From contig CM076991.1 of NCBI GenBank assembly GCA_039090855.1, positions 100,514,021-100,578,020 of the forward strand: 64,000 nucleotides of DNA, in the 5' to 3' direction. The position numbers were made by a program, and so were the translations under genes. A model generated the notes under the pieces. The model did not search any database, was not told the DNA's origin, and saw nothing but the letters and a program-made list of their open reading frames with translations. This stretch comes from Macrothele yani (Eukaryota; Arthropoda; Arachnida; Araneae; Macrothelidae). Shown piece by piece: positions 51,842-61,189 of the stretch (positions are counted from its first letter, which is position 1; every line of letters begins with the position of its first letter).

Positions 51842-52608
51842 TTATAAAAACGTTACACAGGTATTTCCACGAATGCTTGCTGCATCGCTGTCTATAATTT
51901 CGTCGCATTCCTGAGTACAGAATCCAAAGTACGAACGGATAACAGCATCCCAAAGATGTTCCACAGCATTCGGGTCCAGTGAACGAGAACGCCATTCTAA
52001 GGTAGGAACTTCTGCGGAACACACTTCTAACCATGTGCTATTCACTCCGGCTATGTGGGGAACCGCACTGTCCTGCTAGCAGAGTCAATTGCCATGTGGA
52101 TGCATGACGACTATGAACGGATGAAGATGGTCTGTAGGAAGGACACGTAGAATGGACGGTTCAGAGATGCATCTAAATATACCAGAGGTCCCAACGTGTG
52201 CCATTTGAACACGTCTTACAACCATGCTCTAGTCACCCTGGCTCTGTAGGGAAGCGTATCGTCCTTCTGGAAGAGTCCATTGCTCGGTGGGTGTATGGCG
52301 ATCTTGAATGGATGCACATGGTCTGGAAGGATGGACACGTAGCATGGACGGTTCAGAGATGCATATGAATGTACCAGAGGTCCCAACCTGTGATATTTGA
52401 ACACGCTTTCTAACCATGTTCTAGTCACCCCGGCTCTGTGCACAAGTGCACTGTCCTGCTGGAAGAGTCCATTGCGCTGTGGATGCATGACGACCATGAA
52501 CTGATGCAGGTGGTCCTCAAGGATGGACACGTGGCGTGAACCGTTCAGAAATGCATTTAGACGTGTCAAAGGCCCCAACGTTTGCCATTTGAACACGCTC
52601 CGGACCAT
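51842..52608 (-). pseudogene. Tc1-like transposase fragment with 192-bp internal repeats (Tc1-M1)
   Basis: Minus-strand coding of a Tc1 catalytic domain in which one segment is tandemly repeated. Each repeat reads TLGPLVHLDASLN-like, YVSILADHLHPF-like and ELFQQDDALPHKARVTRTWL-like. TCCCAACG (complement) occurs at 52189, 52381 and, as a variant, 52573: exact 192-bp steps (64 codons). The open frame 52608-52216 spans two units. The C-terminal catalytic region follows leftward (EWRSRSLDPNAVEHLWDAVI, 51842-52045), with the SPDLNPIEH motif decayed to SLDPNAVEH. No TIRs found. Confidence 0.8.
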
Positions 52609-53735
52609 ACCTCAGCACGTCATCAGCCTGAACAGTTCCTGGTTAGCATCCTGTATCCTTCGCTTTGTGTGTTATCCGCCAGATCCACGCCCTCCCGTCT
52701 ACGCGAAACAACTGGTAACGAGACATATCGGACCAGGAAATCCGGTTATAATCATTCAAATTCCAATACCAATATTCTTAGGCCCTGTTGAGGATTACAG
52801 ACCGGTGATATAGCTTTAGCAATGGAAATCTGGTTTATGCTCCCTTTAGTTGTTGCAGCTAATGATCACCTAATGGTCTTGGCAAATACAATAATTGAAG
52901 TTGACGATGATTTGTGCCAATGTCGCACTCCACTATGGGTGACAGTAGTCGACGCCCACATTCATCCATCATCTTTCTCCACCCAGGGCTCCGCTCACGA
53001 TGCGATGTTATTCCGGAAACAGCGTATTCCCGAGAAACTGTTGATACTGTCGAAAGGGGATGCTACAATTCCTATGTGCCCTCCGTGATGAGTGACCCAT
53101 ACGTCTGTTACCCACTATCATCCCACCTTCAAACTCTATAAACTCACGACAATTATCCATACTGACTTTATCCATATTACAATCTACGTTTATCTATATT
53201 ACAATCTACGTGAATGCAGTGATTTCCTCTTACCTGCATGCCAGTAAAGCTGTGTGTTCATCCACTAGCTAGACGGGTGACAGCTTCCCGTTTCCCAGAA
53301 ACCAGGTATCCCTAGATTATGTCCTCTCAGTTCATATATGTCGTGGCGTAAATCCTTTGTTATCTCATTTTTTGTGACGCAATCATAATTTCTCATGCAA
53401 TTTACAGCTTATTTTGTATAAAATGTCTACCTTTTAGATGGAGTAATGGCTAGCAGTAGTTTATGGAAAAAGGAATTTAATTTTTTCCCATAAACTACTG
53501 CTTGCATATTTTAAATTAAACTATTTGCCAAAACACGAAGCACTCTGAGGAAGTCGTTTTATCCTGATGAAACTCCGCATGCAAAGATCTCGGGGTCGAA
53601 TATAAAAATGCTTATAAAATACGGATCAATGAGTAAATGTTAACCCATCACAGCTAATGAGATCCGCGCACCAAGAACGGTGTGTCAAGAGCAAAGGTTG
53701 ACAGCGGACTGAGGTTTCATTCACTTCCATGGACT
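52609..53735. other. Mostly unassigned; possible Harbinger-like fragment at 52840-53088
   Basis: The plus-strand frame 52822-53088 contains QGSAHDAMLFRKQRI and SKGDATIPMCPP, which vaguely resemble the GS-x-HD-x-x-x-x-R and GD-x-x-YP-x-x-P blocks of PIF/Harbinger transposases. The match is weak and could be chance. The rest of the interval has no feature I can name, apart from a short inverted pair around 53455-53510 (GCAGTAGTTTATGG / CCATAAACTACTGC). Confidence 0.25.
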
Positions 53736-53741
53736 GTGTGA

Positions 53742-54056
53742 ATGCCTCGACGTGGTATCCGTGCACACTACGAGCGGTTGAGCGAGTTTAAGAGAAGTCA
53801 GCATCGTCCGATTGCCAGGCCTTTGACACGGCAATCGGCCGATGCTGACGCCAATGGGTCAGGGAGGATACACCCCAGTGACACACCGTCCGAGGTTGGA
53901 CGAGGGTGACGATGAACGAGAGGATCAAACGTTTGTGAGGGCCGCACCAATAGAGCCGAATTCGTTGCTCTCAACCATCTGTGACTACGTTGCATCCTTA
54001 CAAGTACGGAAATAGCCATCCGGAACGTTGCCAGACGACTTGCGGTACGAGGGCTA
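53742..54056 (+). pseudogene. Tc1-like transposase, N-terminal part of a split copy (Tc1-J)
   Basis: Starts MPRRGIRAHYERLSEFKR at 53742. A local inverted duplication (53797-53849) replaces the next part of the HTH. Coding resumes in another frame (EREDQTFVRAAPIEPNSLLS) and ends RRLAVRGL at 54056, where element Tc1-K is inserted at TA. The downstream part continues at 58850. Confidence 0.75.
53797..53849. repeat. 20-bp inverted repeat, one mismatch, 13-base loop
   Basis: GTCAGCATCGTCCGATTGCC (53797-53816) pairs with GGCAATCGGCCGATGCTGAC (53830-53849) at 19 of 20 positions. It sits inside the transposase reading frame of Tc1-J. Confidence 0.9.
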
Positions 54057-54156
54057 CAGTGGTAAGCAAAAGTATTGCATCACTTGCTAAAACCGTGAAT
54101 TTTTAAATTGAACTCTTTTTTAAGTAACTAATTTTCATAGTTACGCATCATTTATA

Positions 54157-55679
54157 CACTGGTGCACAAAATTTAAGGATGAAGAGGAGAAATTTGCATA
54201 ACAGCGGAACGAGCAGGCAGAACGGACCGAAAGACAACTCAGGAGAGAGACTAGGATCTGGTACGGTAGGGCATGCGCATATATGCAGCATGACGTATGG
54301 AGGGGGTGTCGGAAGGGTATAAAGCACACGGGCAGTGTACGCTCAGCAATTCAGTGAAAGCTATTGCACGGTGTACATCGGTTTGAACGACGTCGAGTTG
54401 CTGCCACCGTGTGATATGGTCAACATGCAATCCAGTAGACGACATCTGGGTGACTTTAACCGAGTTCGCGTCATTGGGAAGTTGGAAGAAGGTCGAAGTG
54501 TGACTAGTGTAGCCGAGGAGTTCGGGATTGCTCACAGCATCGTTTCACGAGCTTGGAGAGCATTTCAAACGGCAGGAACAGCTGTCCGAGAGTTTAGCAG
54601 TGGTCGTCCATGAGCAACCACGGTGGCGGACCACCGGTATATTGTCCTACAGGCGAGAAGAGACAGACGGCAGACAGCGGGAGAAATCGCAAAGCGCATA
54701 CAACAGACAACTGGACATCCGTTATCGCGTTTTACCGTGGCCTGGAGGCTGCACAAAGGTGGTCTATTTGCACGACGACCAGTACGGTGTGTGCCATTAA
54801 CGGCTGCTCATCGGAGACGGTGGTCTCTGTGGTGCCAGGAACACAAGAACTGGACACATCAGCAATGTGGTCGAGTTCTCTTTACGGATGAGATCCAATT
54901 TAGTCTGACGAGCGATTCTGGACGTATACACATCTGGAGATAGCAGGGTACACGCAATAACACCTCCAACATCACCGGTTTGGAGGTGACGGAGTTCTCG
55001 TTTTGGGGCGGTATCATGCTTGGTAGCCGTACTGACCTCTACATCTTCCAAGGAAGTTCAGTCACTGGTGTCCCGAGGTTCTCCTTTCTCACGTGCGTCT
55101 GTATAGAGGTGCTGTGGCTCCTGAGTTCCTCTTCATGGATGACAACGCTACACTTCATCGTACAGTGGCAGTCGCAGAGCTGTTGGAGATATTCAACGCA
55201 TGGATTGAGCCGCAAGGTTCCCGGACCTAAATCCAATCGAACACGTGTGGGATCTTCGCGGGAGACGCTTGGCAGCACGTCACCAGCCGCCAGCAACGGT
55301 TCCGTAGCTGCGATTGGCGCTACAAGAGGAATGGGCCGAGGTGCCTCAACAGCTCCTTGACAACCTAGTCCTCAGCATGGACAGACGTTGTAAATCCTGC
55401 AACGCAGTCAGGGGTGATCATATCCCCTACTAAAGACTGGATTTTTCTTGGCAGCCACCTGTCACATGGACGTTTCTGTCTTCTGTCCGGTTGTGCTTGA
55501 AGCCTCCTTTTCAATAGTTCCTTTGTATGCTTTGGATTCCTTGTTTGGATGGTTTTGCTCACTTGTCCCATATTCTTACATCTTAGGGATCTTATGGTAT
55601 GATTTGAGTCGATGTGGAGCACTTCTGCACGACGTTACATTCGAAAAACCGTCTCGACCTTAATTTTTGCACGCCAGTG
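54157..55679 (+). mobile_element. Tc1-like DNA transposon, broken ORF (Tc1-I)
   Basis: Ends CACTGGTGCACAAAATTTAA (54157) and the complement of TTAATTTTTGCACGCCAGTG (ending 55679), beside TA on both sides. The transposase starts near Met 54426 (MQSSRRHLGDFNRVRVIGKL), has HTH VAEEFGIAHSIVSRAWRAFQ, a TGA after FSSGRP at 54611, then AKRIQQTTGHPLSRFTVAWR and GRVLFTDEIQFSLTSDSGRI (first Asp intact). Frameshifts and stops follow, with remnants such as FMDDNAT-like and RFPDLNPIEHVW-like readable across frames at 55130-55250. Related to Tc1-H but dead. Confidence 0.88.
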
Positions 55680-55879
55680 TATGTCATGAGACGCGAACTT
55701 TAATGGAGATTTTAAAAATGCCTTAGTTTTTTCTGTAGCTACTTATATTCTTAAGATACATCACAAAATCAAGACCAAGTCAAAATTAATATGAAAAGGA
55801 TAATTTTTCCAATACTTTGGTTTACAGCAATATATGATTTCTGTAATTCATAAGGAATGGAATACCATTTAAATACAGA

Positions 55880-56903
55880 AATATAATGAAGCAAAATTAT
55901 AAAACGTGCCTAATATTTTGTTGCCCAGTCTATAGCTTTAATCACAGCTTTGCGCCTTGCTGGAATAATATGAACAAGGTTTTGTAAAAGATTGGGATTC
56001 CAAATTTGAATTACATGTTCAATGAGTTGAATTTTGATTGTTATCTTCTTTTTTGATAATTCACACGACCCTTTGAACCACAAATTTTCAATCGGGTTTA
56101 TGTCTGGCTTCTGTGGCGACCAATTTAAATGCTGAACACTTTTTCCTGAAACTACTTTTCACTACTTTAGCACGAAATCAGGAAGTATTGTCCTGTTGAA
56201 AAAAAAATTTACAAAATAAAGTCTTCAAGATGATTATAGCACCTTGTTTTCTAATATGCAGGTGTATTACTGGGCATTTACTGTATCATCGACAGTATGG
56301 AGGTTCCCAACGCTATTTGCACACATGCAGCTCCAAACCATGACCTTCACTGGATGCTTAACAGTAGTCACTAAGCAACTTGGATGGAATTCTTCATGCT
56401 TGAATCTCCTTACATAGGCACTACTCTGATTCCCATTAAGGCAAAGTTGTGATTCATCACTGAAAAGAACATTTTCCCATTGCTTTATTGTCCATGAGAC
56501 ATGCTGTTTTGCACACTGAAGTCCACGCTATCCTTGATTTGCAGTTAACAGTGGTTTACGCATGCCTTTTCAACTGCTTAACTCATAGTAAAGCAGCCTC
56601 CTCCTAACAGTAGATGTAATAACAGTAACAGCAGTCACGTCAGACCATTTTTGAAGCAATTCAGGTTAATTGAGCCTCCTGTCTGCCAAGCGTAGCTTTC
56701 TGCCTGGTTGTAGTGGATCTGGGCCTTCCACTGCAACACATATTTTTAATATCACCAGTGTATTTTACTTTCCTCAGTATCCTAATAACTGTAGATTGAT
56801 GACAGCCCACTCTTTGAACGATTTGCCTTGAAGAATATCCCTCTTCATGCAGAACAACTGTTTTTACTCTGTCCGCTGTGAACAATTCCGCAGTTTTAAC
56901 CAT
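55880..56903 (-). pseudogene. Tc1-K transposase remnant
   Basis: Met 56903 begins MVKTAELFTADRVKTVVLHE, followed by HTH RQIVQRVGCHQSTVIRILRK and the linker CCSGRPRSTTTRQKATLGRQ. After that the frame is heavily broken, but Tc1-like pieces persist: VMNHNFALMG near 56450 (decayed first-Asp block) and FSTGQYFLIS near 56190 (second block), the latter without its Asp. Being in the interior of Tc1-K it is presumably that element's own transposase. Confidence 0.7.
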
Positions 56904-57350
56904 TATTGAGAAAGTACACAAATGATACCCTAATAACAACAAGAAGCGGCCATTACAATGCTCTCGTAGCTTTGCGTCAACCCTTATCAGGAACGTCACC
57001 AAGGAGATGCGAGGGTGTACTTGAGCCCAACCGGAAATCTGTCTTGCCCACCCAGTTCAAAATGTGCCATTTTTCAGTATATTTAACTTGAAATAAAATA
57101 TTTAAATATAAAATATACTTTGCCAAGTAATACGTCTCGTGTTTTGCATGTAGCCCCACGTATTTTCCACTAGGAAGTGCGTTGCTTAGGTTATCAAAAT
57201 AGCATCCACAGAGCCTATTCTTCCTGTTTGTATAGTCAGAGGGTTAATGAGGAGGGTGGATAGGAATTCCCTGAGGGGGTCACTACTAATTGCTCTGTTT
57301 GTTTTCTTTACACAATAGGGGATTCCAACACAAAACGTGGAGTCTGAAGC

Positions 57351-57600
57351 TGGACTAGCATCCTTAAGACTGCCCCGCGACAGTGAAGCATCCTTAAGAC
57401 TGCCTCGGGACAGTGAAGCATCCTTAAGACTGCCCCGGGACTGTGAAGTATCCTTAAGACTGCCTTGGGACAGTGAAGCATCCTTAAGACTGCCCCAGGA
57501 CAGTGAAGCATCCTAAAGACTACCCCAGGACAGTGAAGCATCCTTAAGACTGCCTCGGGACAGTGAAGCAACCTTAAGAACTGTCTCGGGACAGTGAAAG
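57351..57600. repeat. 30-bp tandem repeat, 8 units
   Basis: The unit TCCTTAAGACTGCCCCGGGA then CAGTGAAGCA starts at 57361 and recurs every 30 bp to 57571, with small substitutions (TGCCTCGGGA, TGCCCCAGGA variants). A single base is inserted in the last unit. It lies inside Tc1-K. Confidence 0.92.
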
Positions 57601-57979
57601 TGCAGAAAATGGCTGACGATGCTTTGTAGGAGACGAGTGCAAGGCAAAGTCGCTGGCTTGAAGGAAGGTAGTTAAAGAAGGGAGAAGTATTGTGTCTGCG
57701 TGCCACGACGTTAAAATTTGATTTACATAAAAAAATGGCATTTTGGTTTAAATAAATTGTTCAAGTACAGTACTATTTTCGTAATCAAAAATGCGAAATT
57801 TTGAAGAGCAATTTGAGACAATGCATTGAGAGTAAGCAAAAAGTTGAAAGCGACATTCCACCAACACTTGTATCTTATACCAGTGTCATAACTGGTCAGA
57901 TCGGTGTATGTATGTGTGTTCAGCTAAAGGGGTTGGGGATTGCACAAATTCTTGTGTAGTCCGTAGTGAAAAACATTAA

Positions 57980-58185
57980 AGCCGCCCCTGTGGCGCATTG
58001 GTCTAAGCGCTGGCTAATGACCATTCATCGGAGAAGGGCCCGGGTTCGAATCCTGATGATGCATGGGTGTCGTGTTTGCCTTACGGTGCGGGCTTTCTCC
58101 TTTCCTTGAAACCCGTTACCTCAAATTAGGGACAGGCGACTGTTTACAGTCCACTGAGTTGCTCATGGTGGTTGTTAAACCTTCA
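57980..58185 (+). repeat. tRNA-derived SINE, family 1 (copy e)
   Basis: Head CTGTGGCGCATTGGTCTAAG, B box CGGGTTCGAATCC, body TCAAATTAGGGACAGGCGAC and 3' GAGTTGCTCATGGTGG. Followed immediately by a second copy. Confidence 0.88.
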
Positions 58186-58410
58186 AAACCTCCCAGGTGG
58201 CGCAGAAGTCTAAGTGATGGCTTCTGTTTGTTTGTCTGAGATGGGTACGTGTTCGAATCCCGGTGAGGAATGGATGTTGCGTTTTTCTTTTTTTTATTCC
58301 GTCCCTAACCTGAAACCGTTGGCCCAAAATTAGGGTTAGGTGACTGCTTATAGCCCACTGAGTTGCTCACGGTGGTCGCTAAACCTCCAATCAAAAAAAC
58401 AAAACCCTTC
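58186..58410 (+). repeat. tRNA-derived SINE, family 1 (copy f)
   Basis: Head CAGGTGGCGCAGAAGTCTAA, B box GTTCGAATCCC, CCCAAAATTAGGGTTAGG and TGCTCACGGTGGTCGCTAAA with an A-rich tail. The CACTGGCTC segment is replaced by a T-rich run (58279-58296). Confidence 0.85.
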
Positions 58411-58849
58411 AAAAAAAACATTAAAATTTTGTTTTTTCAGTGTTTCGTAAAAACAAAGTTGCTATCAAGCTTGCCCCACCAAAATTAATGCTCTCCCACC
58501 CGTCGCACATCCTGATTTCGAAGACTAGCGACGTCCCTGATCCTCATAAAGGCTGGAGCATGATTAGGGTAGCATTAGGTAACAGCCAATCAGGTGAAAG
58601 AATGTCTGTGATTGGCTGTAGCAACTGATACGCAGCCGACGTAAATTTCAATGTGTTTGTCAAACCCCATGTTTTATGTCATAACTTAAAAACAGAAGTA
58701 GCTACTGGATAAACTAAGACATTTCTGAAATCTCCATTAAATTTTGCATCTAATTACATATAAACAATGAAAATTAGTTAGTTAAAAAAAGAGTTGAACT
58801 AAAAAATTCATGGTTTCTGTAGGTGATGCAGTACTTTTGCATACCACTG

Positions 58850-59215
58850 TACATTCGAGGAGGCCACTCTTCCTCCTACCCCTTACTGGCGAGTATCGCC
58901 GGCACCGGTTGCAGTGGTGACGAGCCCGATTAACGTGAGGTAATATCCAGTGACGTCGTGTAGTCTTCAGTGATGAGTCACGGTTTGCACTTGGCGCCAA
59001 TGACCAGCGCATACGTGTCTGGAGACGAGCCGGCCTGCGCAAGCATCCCTCTATCACCGTGGAACGGTACACGGCTCACACACAGGAAGAGACTGTCTGC
59101 GCAGATGTTGCCTGCGATAGCCGGACATCCTTGGTAGTCCTCCGTACTGTCTTTACGGTTCAACGGTAAGTCGACGGCATTTTGACACCATCTGGCGTTC
59201 TATGCCTCAAGACAG
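58850..59215 (+). pseudogene. Tc1-like transposase, continuation of split copy (Tc1-J)
   Basis: Follows the right TIR of Tc1-K. HSRRPLFLLPLTGEYRRHRL continues directly from the N-terminal half at 54056. Then VVFSDESRFALGANDQRIRV gives the first catalytic block, and RRAGLRKHPSITVERYTAHT the next part. The second and third catalytic blocks are missing, so the copy is truncated near 59215. Confidence 0.8.
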
Positions 59216-59249
59216 TATCCCGGAATTGTGTGTGTCTATTATTTTTTTA

Positions 59250-59353
59250 TTGAAAGTTTAACGCCCACCGTGAGCAACTCAATGGGCTATAAGTAGTTGC
59301 CCATTCCTAATTTAAGGTCACTGGTTCTAGGGAAGGGAGAGAGCCAGTGCCCC
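59250..59353 (-). repeat. SINE family 1, 3' half (copy g)
   Basis: Reverse orientation: GAAAGTTTAACGCCCACCGT, GAGCAACTCAATGGGCTATA, CCTAATTTAAGGTCACTGG and GAGAGAGCCAGTGCC, where similarity stops at 59353. The matching tRNA head, also reversed, appears at 61137-61187, beyond the 192-bp array. Confidence 0.88.
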
Positions 59354-61110
59354 GCTGTTCACAATTTCGTAGTATTCCTGGGAAGAGAATCCAAAGCTCG
59401 AACGAACCACAGTATCCCAAAGATTTTCCACAGCGTTCGAGTCTGGTGAGTGAGAAGGTCATCTCAAGGACGAAAGCGGCACATACTTCTAACCATGTTT
59501 TATTCACCCAGGTTAAGAGGGGAACCGCATCGTCCTGCTGGAATACTTCATTCCCGATGGGTGCGTGACGGACATGAGCGGGTGCAGGTATTCTGCAAGG
59601 ATGGACACATAGCGTGGACCGTTCAGAGATGCATCTAAATGTACCAGAGGTCCCAGCGTGTGCCATTTGAACACGCCTTTCAACAATGTACTAGTCACCC
59701 TGGCTTTGTGGGCAAGCGCATCGTCCTTCTGAAAGAGTTCATTGCCCTGTGGGTAAGTAATGACAATGAACTGATGCAAATGGTCTGCAAGGATGCACAT
59801 TTATCGTAGACAGTTCAGAGATTCATCTAAATATACCAGAGGTCCCAACGTGTGCCATTTGAACACGCCTTCCAACAATGTTCTAGTCACCCTGGCTTTG
59901 TGGGAAAGCGGATCGTCCTGCTGGAAGAGTTTATTACCCTGTGGGTGCATAATGACAATGAACGGATGTAGAAGGTCTGCAAGTATGGACGCTTATCGTA
60001 GACAGTTCAGAGATGCATCTAAATGTACCAGAGGTCCCAACGTGTGCCATTTTAACTCGCCTTCCAACAATGTTCTAGTCACCCTGACTTTGTGGGGAAG
60101 CGCATCGTCATGCTGGAAGAGTTCATTGCCTTGCGGATGTATAATGACAATAAGCGGATGCAGATGGTCTGCAAGGATGGACATTTTTCGTAGACAGTTC
60201 AGAGATGCATCTAAATGTACCAGAGGTCCCAACGTGTGCCATTTGAACACGCCTTCCAACAATGTTCTAGTCACTCTGGCTTTGTGGGGAAGCGGATCGT
60301 CCTGCTGGAAGAGTTTATTACCCTGTGGGTGCATAATGACAATGAACGGATGGAGATGGTCTGCAAGTATGGACGTTTATCGTAGACAGTTCAGAGATGC
60401 ATCTAAATGTACCAGAGGTCCCAACGTGTGCCATTTGAAGACGCCTTTCAACCATATTCTAGTCACCCAGGCTCTCTGGGGAAGCGGATCGTCCTGCTGG
60501 AAGAGTTTATGACCCTGTGGGTGCATAATGACAATGAACGGATGGAGATGGTCTGCAAGGATGGACATTTATCGTGGACAGTTCAGAGATGTATCTAAAT
60601 GTATCAGAGGTCCCAACGTGTGTCATTTGAACACGCCTTCCAACAATGTTCTAGTCACTCTGGCTTTGTTGGGAAGCGGATCGTCCTGCTGGAAGAGTTT
60701 ATTACCCTGTGGGTGCATAGTGACAATGAACGGATGTAGATGGTCTGCAAGTATGGACGTTCATCGTAGACAGTTCAGAGATGCATCTAAATGTACCAGA
60801 GGTCCCAACGTGTGCCATTTGAACACGCCTTCCAACAATGTTCTAGTCACTCTGGCTTTGTGGGGAAGCGGATCGTCCTGCTGGAAGAGTTTATTACCCT
60901 GTGGGTGCATAATGACAATGAACGGATGTAGATGGTCTGCAAGTATGGACGTTTATCGTAGACAGTTCAGAGATGCATCTAAATGTACCAGAGGTCCCAA
61001 AGTGTGCCATTTGAACATTGAACACGCCTTCCAACCATGTTCTAGTCACCCTGGCTCTCTGGGGAAGCGCATCGTCTTTCTGGAAGAGTTGATTGCCCTG
61101 TAGGTACGTC
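59354..61110 (-). repeat. Tandem array of a Tc1 transposase segment, 192-bp period, 8 units (Tc1-M2)
   Basis: TCCCAACGTGTGCCATTT-like words start at 59651, 59843, 60035, 60227, 60419, 60611, 60803 and 60995, every step exactly 192 bp (64 codons). On the minus strand each unit encodes ELFQQDDALPHKARVTRTLL-like (second catalytic Asp block), FKWHTLGPLVHLDASLN and MSILADHLHPFIV-like. Leftward of the array (59354-59500) is the same C-terminal region as in Tc1-M1 (NKTWLEVCAAFVLEMTF). Individual units are open over up to ~110 codons (60334-59993). The array as a whole lacks an N-terminal domain and TIRs. Confidence 0.9.
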
Positions 61111-61136
61111 CTGCTGGAAGAGTTCATTGCCGTTCA

Positions 61137-61187
61137 CTGACGAATGGCCATAAGCCAGTGCTTAAACCACTGCGCCACCGGGGTGGT
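61137..61187 (-). repeat. SINE family 1, tRNA head only (copy h)
   Basis: ACTGACGAATGGCCATAAGC then CAGTGCTTAAACCACTGCGC and CACCGGGGTGG: the reversed tRNA-like head with its A box. It likely belongs with copy g at 59250-59353 as one SINE split by the array, with about 65 bp of the middle lost. Confidence 0.75.
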
Positions 61188-61189
61188 TA

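Larger units (their letters stand above)
54057..58849. mobile_element. Tc1-like DNA element with ~200-bp TIRs, containing other insertions (Tc1-K)
   Basis: Ends CAGTGGTAAGCAAAAGTATT (54057) and the complement of TACTTTTGCATACCACTG (ending 58849), each beside TA. The TIR similarity continues for about 200 bp once Tc1-I (54157-55679) is removed from the left arm (TTAATGGAGATTT, CTTAGTTT, GTAGCTACTT on both sides). The interior has a decayed transposase on the minus strand, a 30-bp minisatellite and two SINEs. Removing the element and one TA joins two halves of Tc1-J in frame, which confirms the boundaries. Confidence 0.87.

Noticed and set aside
52822..53088. Harbinger transposase
   Set aside because: Only two short blocks vaguely match and the frame has no other support; mentioned only as a low-confidence possibility in the interval entry.
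59793..60512. 239-codon plus-strand ORF with repeated YRRQFRDASKCTRGPNVCH
   Set aside because: Antisense shadow of the 192-bp transposase array; the minus strand carries the recognisable QQDD motif.
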